Below, in pieces: positions 22,600-34,700 of a stretch of 64,000 nt of DNA (position 1 is its first letter; every line of letters begins with the position of its first letter). The notes under the pieces were generated by a model. It was given only the letters and a program-made list of their open reading frames with translations, was not told the DNA's origin and ran no database searches. The position numbers and the translations under genes are program-made. This stretch comes from Erinaceus europaeus (Eukaryota > Chordata > Mammalia > Eulipotyphla > Erinaceidae): contig NC_080175.1 of assembly GCF_950295315.1 (NCBI RefSeq), forward strand, positions 64,257,353 through 64,321,352. The letters run 5' to 3'.

Positions 22600-23965
22600 C
22601 CAAGTCACAGAAGCCCTTGCTGTGTTTAAGTCCAAATGGTTTTGAGGTTAATTTACTTTAGGTTGCTCATGTGGTGATTCAGCTTCTGGGAATCAGGTGC
22701 CTGTCATTGCTACAACATTCTCTAAAATAATCCAAGCCATTTGGGTCAATTGAGATACAAATTTCTCTTCTGGTTGGAAGGGAATTGCATGTTTAAAAAC
22801 AATCTTTCCTCTCTCACTTATGACAGGTCAGCACTTTTATTTTATGTAAAACCTTCCTCGGGTCACAGGCAGGCTAGTAGCTTGATAAATCCATTCAACG
22901 ATCTGGCTCTGGGGCACCAAATTCCATTTTGTTTGAGATTGTTCAGAGTCAGATACAGGCACTCAACATAATGAGTTCATCTGGACTTTTCAAAGATCCT
23001 CTTTAACTTATTAATAGGAATTGCATATAATCATTAGAACATAAGTGGCTAAATTTGTAAACTCTTACCTTCTTTTAGTAGGTCATCCAGTTCTTGAAAA
23101 AATTCTAGAGTTACCATTTGAATTCTGTTACTTCCCCATCCATTGGAATTCAGCAATTGAGCAATGCTTTGGAATTCCACTTTCATGTCTGCGAAATATT
23201 TCCAACAGCTTCACAGCCATCTGTCAAAATAAACTGACTATAATTCTGCAAGATATAATTGTCCTGTTATGCAGACGTTCACTGGTCTGAAATTGTAGTG
23301 AACCCAGATGCTCCCCTTTCAAATGAGTATAAAGTATAGTTCACAAACTGTAGGATGTGAGATTCAGTGGTGAGGATTTTGATTTTTTACTTTTTCTATG
23401 ACTCAACTCAAGCTCTATTCTAAAGTAAATGTGACTTCAAGCTGGTGGATAATTCAAATCTATAGTTGAATTATATTTATCTAGATTAACTTTGGATGAC
23501 AAATTGAATATTTCCTTCTCAAGCTATAGTCCTTCAAGCCTATAAAAATACAGTTTTCATATTAAAATAATATAGTTCCATGAAATGTCAATAGCTAAAG
23601 TCTATATTAATTATAGAGAAAAATATTTATTAAGAATTCAGTTTTTAGTTTAGTGTATTTGTTCCTGGGGTAAGAATCTCTTATAAACAGAGAATGACAT
23701 GTTTTAATCATATTGACACTTAAGATTTTATTTGATGTTAGTTATCTAGTTAACTGATTAATTCTAGACACTAATTTAGTTAGACTACATTATTTTTATT
23801 TTGTGTACATACAGCCTCAACAAAATCTTCTCCCACAGAGACACTGAACTAAAGCATCCTATGTAATGTTTATTCAACCTTGCTGAAAACATCTCCCAGG
23901 CTTCTGCATCTCTTTCTCCATATGTAACATCTATGAACATATTTTAATTTCATTTAACAAAGTAA
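22600..23965. other. Repeat-poor DNA, no gene recognised
   Basis: No SINE, L1 or LTR seen over about 1.4 kb. An 81-codon frame (23045-23290) has no recognisable domain, and nothing around it supports it as a gene. Confidence 0.45.
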
Positions 23966-23970
23966 AGCTA

Positions 23971-24295
23971 GTGGGGGCTGGGAGGTAGAGCAGTGGGTTA
24001 AGCAAAGTGCAAAGCACAAGGACCAATGTAAGGATCATGGTTTAAGCCCCCGATTCCCCACCTTCAGGAAGATTGCTTCACAAGTGGTGAAGCAGGTCTG
24101 CAGGTGCCTTTCTCTCTCCCTTTCTGTCTCCCCTCCTTTCTTGAGTTCTCTCTGCCCTATCCAACAACAGCAACATCAATGGCAAAAATAACAATAAGGA
24201 CAACAAGGGCAACAAAATGGGAATAATGGCCTCCAGGAGCAGTGGATTTATAATGCAGTCACCGAGCCCCAGCAATAACCCCAAAGGGAAAAAAA
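23971..24295 (+). repeat. SINE, family A' (long 3' form)
   Basis: GGCTGGGAGGTAGAGCAGTG head, A-type core, then GGCCTCCAGGAGCAGTGG and GAGCCCCAGCAATAACCC end. Confidence 0.92.
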
Positions 24296-24319
24296 TAAAG
24301 TACATATTAAAAAATAAAA

Positions 24320-25065
24320 ACAAATTAAAAATAACACTAAGTGTAGTTTACTCTACTTGCAAAAGCCAGTAAATCGCTTGGTATGCCCCCTCACTGTCCT
24401 GCCCTCCATTTTCCTTTCACTGGGGGGCTCTGTGCCTGCATTCGGAGTCCACTGCTTCTGCTGACCATTCTTTTTTGCATTCTTTTGCTGATCAAAACAA
24501 AGATCTTATGCTACTTATACTAAAAGTCCTCTATCTACCTAAAGTAGAAAAATTTTTTTCAAAAGAAACTATAAAATACTCTTAGCACGTGCTTACACCA
24601 GATGGAAGGATGGCATTGAGGACCTGTACAGGGAAACTCATTTGCTGTGGCTCTACTTTCTTGATGTGCAAGATTAAAGAAACTTGATAAATAAAAAAGA
24701 GGATGTTAGTAAAAAAAAAAAAAGTTAAGCGAGGTCACATAATATTAATTTTTGACAAATTTCATCAGGCTTCTGGGTCAGTGGTCTCATCACACTACTA
24801 TTAGGATCATTAATGATGTGACAGCACAGTGATACTGTGTCATGAAGACTAGAGACAGGGATAGCTCAGTGTGAACTCAGACTTTGTCACTTGCTAGCTG
24901 GGAAGCAAAATTGACAAGTTTATTTTAACTTTGCTGATTCTAATATTACTCATTTGTAAAAATGGACATAATCAAGTTAAAAAAATACATTTCTAGGACT
25001 TACCTCAATTCATTCCATTATTGTGGCTAGTGTTTTAAACTGTTAAAAAAATTGAATTCAAGTGT
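24320..25065. other. No feature seen
   Basis: No gene. A short A run at 24709-24723 ends an unassigned stretch. Confidence 0.45.
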
Positions 25066-25069
25066 GTCA

Positions 25070-25435
25070 TCATTATTATTATTTTAATTTTCATGTTGAC
25101 TATTGGATACAGACAGCCAGAAATCATGAGAGATGGGGAGTGATAGAGAGGGAGAGAGAGAGGGTAGATAGCATAATGGTTATGCAAACAAGTCTCATGC
25201 CTGAGGCTTCAGAGGCCCAAGTTCAATTTCCCATACCACCATAAGATAGAGCTGAACAGTGGTCTGGTAGAAAAAAAAAAAAAAAAAAGGGAGAGAGAGA
25301 TACCTGCAACACTGCTTCACCCCTAACCACTAGCAAAGTTTTCTCTTCTGTAAGGTGTGGACTGGGGGCTTGAACCAAGGTCCTTGAACACTGTAACGTA
25401 AGTGCTCAACCAATTGTATCACCTCCCAGCCCTAG
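25070..25435 (-). repeat. SINE B split by a younger SINE
   Basis: The reverse B element runs 25070-25150 and resumes 25280-25435 (GAGATACCTGCAACACTGC to CCTCCCAGCCC). The break holds a + strand C element. Confidence 0.85.
25152..25279 (+). repeat. SINE C nested in SINE B
   Basis: GGTAGATAGCATAATGG to GAGCTGAACAGTGGTC plus an A tail. GGGAGAGAGAGA on both sides is compatible with a target duplication in the purine-rich B body. Confidence 0.88.
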
Positions 25436-25559
25436 TGAGTCATTATTTTTAAGTTACCTGAAATTAGGAAAGAAAATTATCCAATCATGTATAAAATATA
25501 AAATCATGCATAACAAGACTTTCTAAAATGAATCACTTAAGAAAAAAATATTTCCAAAA

Positions 25560-25790
25560 TGCTCTGCGCAATAGCAACCTTGAATTTGAGCCCCAGTTCC
25601 CTCCCTTCAGAGGGAAGCTTTATGAGTGGTGAAGCAGGTCTGCAGTTATCCATCTTTCTTCCTCCCTATCTCCCCCTCCTCTCTCAAATTTCTCTGACCT
25701 ATCAAATAAAAAAGAAAGAAAGGGGGGGAAAAAGCCACTGGGAACAGTGGATTTTAGTGCCAGCACCAATCTGCAGTGATAAGCCAGTGT
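25560..25790 (+). repeat. SINE, A'/B-like, 5' part degraded
   Basis: The TTGAGCCCCAGTTCC B-box region, AGTGGTGAAGCAGGTCTGC core, and CACTGGGAACAGTGGATT then CAGCACCAATCTGCAGTG end are present. Confidence 0.75.
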
Positions 25791-25799
25791 CACACTCAA

Positions 25800-26130
25800 A
25801 CACAAAATCCAGAATGCTCAATAACATCTTTGATCACCATGGTAAATTTTAATTGCAAAATGGAAGTATGGATATAAAACTCCAAGTAGGCTTAATGATG
25901 AGTTATCTTGCCCAAATACTGTATCATAAAGATAACTAAATAAGGAATACAAATCCTGCCAAAGACTACGGAACTGTTTGATGCTTAAGATTATGTCTCC
26001 TTTCAGTAGCAAAGCTAGATAGATTGTAACCTCTTTTTTCTTAATTAGTTCATCAGATATTAAAATAATAAGTTAAGAATGTGATTCTGTCCTTTAATGT
26101 AATTCTCTACCTTTGCTCTCACATCCTTAC
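25800..26130. other. No feature seen
   Basis: AT-rich, no repeat or gene. Confidence 0.5.
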
Positions 26131-26150
26131 ATAAGAAAATAACTAATCTT

Positions 26151-26437
26151 GGTAGTGCAATAGGTTAAGCGCAGGTGGCGCAAAGCGCAATAACCTGCGT
26201 AAGAATCCCAATTCAAGCCCGGCTCCCCACCTTCAGGGGAGTCGCTTCATAGGCAATGAAGCAGGTCTGCATGTGTCTATCTTTCTCTCTCCCTCTTTCT
26301 CTTTCCCTCCTCTCTACATTTCCTTCTGTCCTGTACAACAATGACAACATCACTAATAACAACAACAATAATAACTACAACAACAATGAAAAACAAAGGC
26401 AACAAAAGGGAAAATAAATATTTAAAAAATTAAGAAA
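26151..26437 (+). repeat. SINE, family A, 5'-truncated
   Basis: Starts inside the head (GGTAGTGCAATAGGTTAAGC). AAGAAAATAACTAATCTT (26133-26150) and AAGAAAATAACTGATCTT (26438-26455) are an 18-bp target duplication with one mismatch. Confidence 0.95.
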
Positions 26438-26455
26438 AAGAAAATAACTGATCTT

Positions 26456-26785
26456 TAATGAAGACAAATTGATTTTAATCTCTGCTCTGACTTACTTCAA
26501 ATAGTTTCTACCATCATTTTAATCAGGTGGAATAAAATGAAATATTTATATTTACTTTAAAATAAAACTGTACAAAACACTTTAATTAAACATTCACTAC
26601 TGTAACTGGAAAAATATTCAAAATTATAGTATAATTTTGTATTATTACATTATTTGTATTATTACATTGAGTGAATATGATATCCAAGTCAAATTATATC
26701 ATCAGAATATATATAATATAATAATGTAATTAATATAATATAATATACATATACGTATACCAGAATACATATATATTACCTATTA
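26456..26785. other. Very AT-rich DNA
   Basis: TA-rich runs at 26705-26750; no gene. Confidence 0.5.
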
Positions 26786-26804
26786 AAGTGGAACAAAGAT
26801 AGGA

Positions 26805-27000
26805 CTGGATAGTATCAGACCTGGTTGAGTGCACATATTACAATTCACAGGGACCCCGGTTCAAGTCCACACCCCCCACTGGTAGCAGGGAAGCTTCATG
26901 ACTGGCGAAACAGTGCTATTCTCTCTCTCTGCTCCTCTCTGTCTCTCCCGCCCTCTCAACTTCTCTCTGTTGCTATACAAAATAAATAAATAAATAATGT
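26805..27000 (+). repeat. SINE, family B
   Basis: Complete B element. TTAAAGTGGAA before (about 26785) and after (about 27001) it is the target duplication. Confidence 0.9.
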
Positions 27001-27014
27001 TTAAAGTGGAATAC

Positions 27015-27034
27015 AGTGTGTGTGTGTGTGTGTG
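27015..27034. repeat. Short (TG)n
   Basis: About ten TG units just after a SINE. Confidence 0.9.
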
Positions 27035-28035
27035 CATGCGTTTCAGTATTGGTACAAAAAGTGTAGCAGTATATAAATGTAGTTATACATAGCTACATAC
27101 ATAATGAGTTTATTCAATGATAGCATTTGATGTATATTCTGTTATATAGAATAAAGTAGAAATAACTTACAAATGTTACTATCAACACAAATGAATATAA
27201 GAAAATAAAATGGTCAACTTTATTTGAGTAAAATTAATAAAAATATATACATATTTTAGAAAACCTATTTACATCTTTTAAAAAGCATTATAAGCTTTAC
27301 TATAGGTGAAGATTAATTCTATATAAATGGGGTCAGATACAATGTCCCTTCAGAGAATTAATAAATATTTCAAACAGATGAGCTCTCCATAGATAAATAT
27401 ATAAAATAATCTCATTCACAATCAAATCATATTTTTTCTGCCAGAGTTAGTAAAATTATAAATATATTCAGTTAGTATGTGATGTTTGGTAAGAAAATTT
27501 TGGTGGAGAAAAGTCTCGAATTTCTCAACATTAAAATTTTAAACAAATTTAGAATGATTTTTAAAATTTGGCAATTTTTCCCTCATAGATAAATAGAAAA
27601 ACAAGAAAAACAAACAACAAAAATATAGGCTAGAAATACACATCTAATCCATTGAAAATATTACATTTAACATTTCTGTGATTTGTAGTATCCCACCAGT
27701 AAAACTCATGTACTTTTGCTCACATTTAATGTAAATGTATTATTTATATGTAGTCTATAAAAGTACTACAAAGGAAAAGTTTCTGAGTAATGGTTCCCTT
27801 CTTAATAAAGATACTATTCAAATTGAAGCATAATTTGAAATATTGAGTACTGTTGGAATAATTCATTTTGCTATGCTCTAAAATAAAATGTATATGAAAC
27901 TTATAATGGGCAAAAATAGTTTAGGTAGATAAAAATGTATCTAATTAAATTAATAGTTATAACACAGGAAATATCTAGAATGCAAATTGAAAAGGGGGGG
28001 ATTGAATCATTTTGAAGAAGAATAATGAACATTAC
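27035..28035. other. AT-rich DNA, no feature seen
   Basis: One kilobase with no recognised repeat, RNA or protein frame. Confidence 0.55.
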
Positions 28036-28039
28036 TACT

Positions 28040-28308
28040 ATTATTATTATTACTACCAGGGTTATCGCTGGACTCAGTGCTGGCATTTCAAATTCACTAT
28101 TCCCACTGGCCATACCTCCCCCATTTCCCCTAATATTTATTAAATAGGACAGAAAGAGAAATTGAGAAAGTACAGGAAAAGAAGGGGGTGGAGAGAAGGC
28201 CAGCATCACTGTTCCTGAAGCATTCCCACTGCAGGTAGGGTTCAGTGCTTAAACCAGGATTCTTGAGCTTGTAATGTGTGCACTTAACAAACTGCACGAC
28301 CCCCAGTC
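28040..28308 (-). repeat. SINE, old A'-like copy
   Basis: Reverse: ACCAGGGTTATCGCTGGACT, GAGAAATTGAGAAAGTACAG, GTGTGCACTTAACAAACTGC. Diverged. Confidence 0.75.
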
Positions 28309-28334
28309 CCCCTCAGTTTGAATTTTTAAAAATG

Positions 28335-28337
28335 GCT

Positions 28338-28372
<35 letters not shown>

Positions 28373-28620
28373 TTCATTTTCCCTTTTGTTGCCCTTGTTG
28401 TTTTATTGTTGTAGCTATTAATGTCTTCCTTGTTGGATAGGACAGAGAAATGGAGAGAGGAGGGGAAGACAGAGAGGGATAGAGAAAGATAAACACCTGC
28501 AGACCTGCTTCACTGCCTGTGAAACGACTGCCCTGTAAGTGGGAAGCTGGGGTTAGAACCAGTATGCTTAAGCAGGTTCTTGCATTTTGCGCCACGTGCA
28601 CTTAACCTGCTGCGCTACTG
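28335..28620 (-). repeat. SINE, family A
   Basis: Full reverse copy starting with a (TTTA)n tail at 28336-28373. Target duplication CCCCTCAGTTTGAA (28309-28322 and 28621-28634). It lies directly beside the older 28040-28308 SINE. Confidence 0.95.
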
Positions 28621-28937
28621 CCCCTCAGTTTGAATCTTCAAAGAAACTATGTGGTATGTGTTTCTTTTAACTCAAGGAACTTCTGAATCTCTAATCAGAG
28701 TGATGACTTCAATGGCTCATCTTGAGTACTGTCAATGCATGAATATATTACACAACTGGCCGCAACTACTACAACAGCAACAGTTTATTCATGCTAATAT
28801 TATGGGGGAGGTAAATAGAATAGAAAACAGTTAAGTGACCAGATATTAAAAAAAAAAAAAAGGCAGGAATGCATCTGAGAGAATATACGTTGTGGATGAG
28901 CAAGTCCACAATTCTGGTTCAACTGTAACTTCTTTGG

Positions 28938-29022
28938 CTCCTCCTCCTCCTCTTCTCTTCCCTCTCCCCCACCCCCTCTCCTCTCCTCCTCCTCCTCCTC
29001 CTTCTTTTCCTTCTTCTTTTTT
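28938..29022 (+). other. Polypyrimidine tract
   Basis: About 85 bp almost wholly C and T with repeated CCT triplets. A candidate triplex-forming or unstable simple tract. Confidence 0.8.
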
Positions 29023-29134
29023 CATTCTGCATGCTAATAATGCAAATTTGCACTTACTTATCTGGGCAGAGGAGATTCTGATTGGAGGATTCTCAGATAG
29101 CACACACATTGGGGGTTGCATAGGCTATCTGAAT

Positions 29135-29430
29135 GGAAGTAGAGGGAAATTAGACTAAGTGAAACAAGCTAGGAGAAAGAAAACTAACAAATGATCACAC
29201 ACATGTGGGATTTAGTAAAGAAAGGCAGAGTGAATGCTTAAATCCTTGACCTATACTTGCATATCTGAGATCACTAAATGGGGAGAGGATTGTAGGGGCT
29301 TAAGGGGAGTTACCTTGCAATGGAGAGAAAGGACACTTTGAGTAAAGTAAGATTCAGTTCACATATTATTTGGAGACATAATATTGTACCCTTGAGGTAA
29401 TAAGTCTTGTATAATAACACCACTTGTAAT
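29135..29430 (+). mobile_element. L1 3' end (type 2-like)
   Basis: AGACTAAGTGAAACAAGC, GAAAGAAAACTAACAAATG and CACATGTGGGATTTAGTAAA match the end of L1 ORF2, followed by a diverged 3' UTR. Confidence 0.6.
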
Positions 29431-30790
29431 TGGCAATTTTTATACAAGAATCCACAAACCCTACTCTGGGTTAAAAACTTGTCTAAATACCCTTATCTCA
29501 AACAATCAGAAACTTTGGAAGTATTTTCAATAAACACAAAATTTCATTAAAATAGGAAAAGACGATCATTTGAAAAAAAAAAAAAAATCACCCAGGGAAT
29601 TCAACCCAAAGGTTATGTGGCTTCAATAATAAGTCAAATCTCATTATTTCTAGTAAATAAAAATAAGAAGGAAGATAATATGACATTGAAACTGAGATTA
29701 TAGGATTATAAATTAATGAGGAACAGTACATTGTGGTGTTAATACTGTGGAAAATTGAAATATTTAAGTCTGTAAAAACTTTTAGAATGCAGCAATAAAG
29801 GCAAGAATGTGAAAAATAAAGATCAGAAAGATGATAAAAACAGAGAACAGATCATATACAGGGAGAGTACTTTCAGAAAAAAAAAAGCTCAGAATAAAAT
29901 GATCAAATGCAAAGACTAAAGGAACAAAAATAATTGTCAGCTTTTGGGAACACACCAAAAATTCTAAAGCTATATGTCAAAAGAGGTTATCACAAACATG
30001 ACTAAATTCATAAAAAGAAAAATTAAGTGTGTGAAGATAAAAATGTAACATTTTACAGAACTAAGGACCATATATATATATTGAGTTAGCAGAAACGTTG
30101 CAACACTTTTTTTTCACAGAAAGAAAAACAGAGAAAAATATGTCATGACTTTCCCAACAACCTATATTCATATGAAATCAAATATATTATTTAAGTAGTG
30201 TGTATTCATTTATCACACCAGAGCATAAATTTGTCATAGGTAGCATCTGGGGTCATCTCCTAACTTCATCCTTGTAGTTCCTAAATTCTGCTACTGAGAT
30301 ATAGCCCTGAGTGTCTTTGTCTACCTCCACAGCTAGACTGATTTTTGTTGATTTATTTCCCAGTGCTGGCATCATAAAAAGCATGTGATTTAAGAGAAAG
30401 CTTCAACATTTATGTAAGTCAAATTATTAGATCAATACAGGCTATCAGTTCAATTAATCTGAACTGAAAGATTTTTGAAGCTATCATTTATTAGTCATCT
30501 TTGTAGTAATAGTTCCATTATGTGGAACATATTAGTTATTAATACGACCAAGTTCGATCTATCATATATTTTACACAAGTCAAGATAAGGGAAATATTAA
30601 TATTTGATCTGTTAAAAGAAGGATAAAAAGAAAAAATTGTGGGAATATGTAATTTATTGCTTTTTAATTTTTAATACTATTATAGATATAGCAATAACTC
30701 ATTAATTTAGGCATTGTTTATAGTGACTCACATTATCTTAGCATTGAATTATAGTATCTAAGACCATATTCGCTTCATTTTAAAGTATTT
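29431..30790. other. AT-rich DNA, no feature seen
   Basis: No recognised repeat or gene over about 1.35 kb; short TA run at 30072-30081. Confidence 0.5.
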
Positions 30791-30795
30791 GCTTT

Positions 30796-30925
30796 GGCTG
30801 GAGTGATGTCTCAATAGTATAGGATAGAATTTGAGTTCAATTCATGATACAGCCCAAAGTTTAAAGGTGCTCTGACTGCTCACAATCTATTGATTTCTTT
30901 CTCCTTAAAAAAATAAAATATTTTC
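30796..30925 (+). repeat. SINE, old D-like copy
   Basis: GGCTGGAGTGATGTCTCAAT, TTTGAGTTCAATTCATGA, TTGATTTCTTTCTCC and an A-rich end. Strongly diverged. Confidence 0.55.
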
Positions 30926-31149
30926 ATTCTGGATCTTTTCCAAAACAAATGAAAAAATGGTGATATTTCTATTGTAGGATCTTCTTCTTCTAGTGTTTGC
31001 CTATTGTAGGATTATTTTACTAGAATCCAAAATTCAGAAAACATTTTAAATAACACAACAACATACTAATTGTAGAAACTTTTAAGTCTATGGAGTTTTT
31101 TTTCTTTTATAATGATTTATTTCATCATATATTCTGGTTTTTAAAAATG

Positions 31150-31366
31150 TTTTATCGGAACTTATTTATTGGATAGAAACAGTCATAAATCAAGGTGGTA
31201 GTGTGAGATAAAGAGGAAGAAAGAGGAAGAGACACTTTCAGCCCTACTTCACCACTGGCAAAGATTTCCCTTGTGTGTGGTGACAAGAGGCTTCAACTTC
31301 AGGCCTTGTGCACTGTAACATGTGCATTCAACCACCTGGCACACCTGTGCCACCATTTGGCCCTTT
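31150..31366 (-). repeat. SINE, family B
   Basis: Reverse B: TTATTTATTGGATAGAAACA, TTTCAGCCCTACTTCACC, CATTCAACCACCTGGCAC, ending at CATTTGGCCC. Confidence 0.85.
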
Positions 31367-31386
31367 ATTCTAGTTTTAAAGTTTCC

Positions 31387-31550
31387 TGTTTTTTTTTATT
31401 TTACTAATTTTTTTTTATTTTACTAATTTTTTACTAATTTTTATTTTTTACTAATTTTAATTTTTACTAATTTTTACTAATTTTTATTTTACTAATTTTT
31501 TATTTTACTAATTTTTTTATTTTACTAATTTTTTTTTATTTTACTAATTT
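31387..31550. repeat. A/T minisatellite, TTTTACTAAT-type units
   Basis: About twelve irregular copies of a TTTTATTTTACTAATTT-like unit, 10-20 bp each and varying mainly in T-run length. Confidence 0.85.
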
Positions 31551-31559
31551 ATAATATAG

Positions 31560-31745
31560 TCTTTAACACATAGGTATAACCTCTCATTTTCCCTTGACTG
31601 GTATGTCATAGACACACCAGGACCCCAATATCCCTTTATCCTGTTCCTTTTCCTCCTTCCCCAGAGTCTTTTACCTTGGTGCAGTAATATATGACACATC
31701 TATTCCTCGTTTCACCTTATGTCCTTTGTTCTTAATTTCTTCCTT
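31560..31745 (-). mobile_element. L1 type 2-like 3' end
   Basis: CACACCAGGACCCCAATATC and CCCCAGAGTCTTTTACCTTG then GTGCAGTAATATATGACAC correspond to the reverse type 2 3' UTR. Diverged. Confidence 0.5.
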
Positions 31746-31889
31746 ATAGTGGGATCATTTTGTATTGGTTAAGACTTTGGATTTTATTGTATTTTTAAAT
31801 TGTATCAATTTTTAATTAATTTTATTGTGAGAAATAGTAATATATAATTAGGGACAATGAAGTTTCCACCAACCAGTGAACAAGTAAAA

Positions 31890-32035
31890 TAGCTCACCTG
31901 GATAGAGCACTCTGTTTTTATATACATCTTCTAGGTTCAAGATCATTTCATAACAAATTGAAGGAAAAAAAATTGATCATAAAGTCAGTCTTTCTCTATC
32001 CTATTTTTCCCTCTGCCTCTCACTTTCTATCTGAA
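31890..32035 (+). repeat. SINE, old family E
   Basis: AATAGCTCACCTGGATAGAG is a tRNA-like A box. TCTAGGTTCAAGATC is the B box. A C/T-rich body ends TTTCTATCTG. Confidence 0.65.
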
Positions 32036-32261
32036 AAAGTTGACCAGGATGCTTTTTGATGAATACAAATTCATGTCCATTTAATGTGATGTACAGTCAT
32101 TTCATATGGTTCACTAGCAAGGCAAACTAATCTAAGGCTATAAACAAAAAGAATAGCTCCATCTGCTCTCTTAAGATTTATAACTCACGAATAAGTATCA
32201 CTCCATTATTTTAAGATACCTCAGGGAACTGCAGTTACTGCTATTGTCACATTCTTAAAAT

Positions 32262-32940
32262 TTTTTTTCTTTATTAATTTAATAATGATCGATAGGATGG
32301 TAAAATAAGAGGGCTACAAATTCCACACAATTACCACCATAAGAGTTCAGTATCCCATCTCCTCCATTGGAAGCTTCCCTATTCTTTAACCCTCTGGGAG
32401 TGTAAATCCAGGATCATTAGGGGACGCAGGAGGTGAGAGGTCTGACTTCTGTAATTGCTTCTCCATTGCAGTACAGGTTCCTGTGCCGAATATGAGGCCC
32501 AGATCAGATCGATGGAGTTTATAGTTAATGGTATGTATATACTTTTCCCATATTTGGAAGCAACTCTCTTCCCTGACCCAGCTTTCAAGTCCTAGTTCTA
32601 ACTCCGACACCATCTCCCTAGATAATAACTTTAACTGACCTGCATGTTGGCTGTCAGACTCAGGCAAAAAATTAGTAGTCATGGACCCCTTGGAATAGAC
32701 CTAAAATAGACTTCCTAGATTTTTCCAAAAAGAAGACTTCAAATCGCATGCTATATTCTGACTTACCTTTAGTTTTCTGATCATTAAACCATTTGTTTTG
32801 CTTTATATCTTAATGCTGTTTAGTCGCAAAGTTGCAGACGCTACCATGATATCAACCTGACTTCCCTGGGCAGATGATCTCAGCAATGTGTCCTGGAATC
32901 CCACCCCTCCAGAGACCTGTCACAATGAGAGAAGAGCACT
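32262..32940 (-). mobile_element. L1 type 1, about 0.68 kb of 3' UTR
   Basis: Reverse distal 3' UTR. The terminal blocks at 32270-32405 are followed by GGTCTGACTTCTGTAATTGC, an inner region collinear with the + strand copy at 57390-57800 (GAGGCCCAGATCAGAT, CAACTCTCTTCCCTGACCC, AGACGCTACCATGATATCAA), and GTGTCCTGGAATCCCACCC. A small C-family SINE follows at 32945. Confidence 0.85.
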
Positions 32941-32944
32941 GCTT

Positions 32945-33040
32945 AACTCTAGTTTATGGTGGTGCTGGGGATTGAATTTGGGACCTCAGATCCTCAGGCC
33001 TAAATGTCGTGCATAACCTTTGTGCTGTCTCCTAAACTGC
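32945..33040 (-). repeat. SINE, family C fragment
   Basis: TCTAGTTTATGGTGGTGCTG, GGGATTGAATTTGGGACC, TTTGTGCTGTCTCC: a reverse C element. Confidence 0.7.
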
Positions 33041-33610
33041 ACAATTTTATTTAAATGTAGATTCCCCCTTGTCTCTTATTCTTTTCAAAATAGCTAACTT
33101 TTTTTTCCAGTGAAAGGATCTGTGCCTTATTGTGATACTGAAACCTTTGTTTTAGATGTTCATGAAACTGTTTCTGTCATTTACTGCTCTTCTTGCCAAT
33201 ACCTACACTGAATTCTGCAATCTGGAATACTCTAATCTCAGAGATTATTGCTAACCCATAATCTGGTTTAACCAAATCTAGTACTTTAATTGAAATTCTG
33301 CTATAGACTAAATACATGTCCCCTTCATGTGTTGTAATCAAATTCAAATGAGATGACATTTGGAGGCTAACCATTGGGAGGTGATTAACTTGAAGGAATT
33401 AGTGTTTATGGAAATGAGATTAATGTTCTTGTAAGAAATATCCTACAGTACTCTTCTACATTTTTACTATGAAACAATACAACAAAAAGACCCGTGACTA
33501 TGAATCAGGAACTGAATGCTTCAGACATGTTTGCATTTCTTAGCTCCCAGAGATGTGAGAAGAAATATATACTATTCGTAATCTATGCAATTTTTAATGT
33601 TCTAAATTTG
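33041..33610. other. No feature seen
   Basis: No recognised repeat or protein frame. Confidence 0.5.
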
Positions 33611-33629
33611 TATTGCTACTGGGGTTTTA

Positions 33630-34216
33630 TTTTATTTATTTATTTTCCCTTTTTAAATTTTTAAAAATATTTATTTATTTATTTTCTCTTCTGTTGCCCT
33701 TGTTGTTTTTCATTGTTGTTCTAGTTATTATAGTGGTTATTGATGTCGTCATTGCTGATAGGATAGAGAGAAATGGAGAGAGGAGGGGAAGACGGGGGTG
33801 GGGGAGACACCTGCAGACCTGCTTCACCGCCTGTGAAGGGACTCCCCTGCAGGTGGGGAGCTGGGGGCTTGAACCGGGAGCCTTTTGCTGGTCCTTGCAC
33901 TTTGCGCCACGTGCACTTCACCCACTGTGCTACCGCCTAACTCCCGTATTTTCCCTTTTATTACCCTTGTTTTTTATTACTGTTATTGTAGTTATTATTG
34001 TTATTGATGTCGTTGTTGTTAAATAGGTCAGAGAGAAATGGAGAGAAGAGGGGAAGAGAGAGACGGGGAGAGAAAGAGAGATACCTGCAGACCTGCTTAC
34101 TGCCTGTGAAGCAACTCCTCTGCAGTTGGGGAGTTGGGGGCTTGAACCAGGATCCTTACTCTGGTCCTTGCACTTTGTACCACCTGAGCTTAAACCACTG
34201 CACTACTGCCTGATTC
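33630..34216 (-). repeat. Two tandem reverse SINEs, family A
   Basis: Two nearly full A copies lie head to tail (33640-33945 and 33946-34216). One outer duplication, TGCTACTGGGGTTTT (33614-33628 and 34218-34232), flanks the pair, so the second copy inserted into the tail of the first or the pair was copied together. Confidence 0.92.
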
Positions 34217-34309
34217 CTGCTACTGGGGTTTTTATTATAATTCTGTATCTGCACAATATATATCTACATATTTATACATACACACACACACAATTTATCT
34301 ATATAGTGA

Positions 34310-34440
34310 GAGCAATTAAGAAAGAAAGAGGGCACAGGGAAAGAGAATGAGAGATACCTAAATCATTGGTCACTGCTCATGAAGCATCCCCAATTGTAGG
34401 TGGTATCCAGAAGCATGAACCTGCTGGGTCCTTGCAGATG
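34310..34440 (-). repeat. SINE fragment, B-like
   Basis: A purine-rich body then GAAGCATCCCCAATTGTAGG and CAGAAGCATGAACCTGCTGG. Incomplete. Confidence 0.5.
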
Positions 34441-34639
34441 GAAACACCTCGCACCCCACTGGGGGTCCTGCCATCCAGACCTGAGTATGTCTTTTGTCAT
34501 AGGTCAAACTCACTAATAAAAATTTGAATATATAAAGTTTACCCTGATTTAAATGCTTAAGAATATGAATCCTAATTTTCATTTATGTGTGCTAGGATTG
34601 TCCATTATTTTCAAAATACTAGTATATTTCTGGAGCAGA

Positions 34640-34700
34640 CCAAGGTACAAATGTTATCATATGCAAGGACCTGGGTTTGAGCCCCAATTCCCCACCAGGA
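34640..34700 (+). repeat. SINE head fragment
   Basis: CAAGGACCTGGGTTTGAGCCCC followed by CCCCACC is a tRNA-derived SINE head without a body. Confidence 0.5.

Noticed and set aside
23045..23290. 81-codon frame in repeat-poor DNA
   Set aside because: Short, composition typical of AT-rich noncoding DNA, no flanking splice or start context that I can support.
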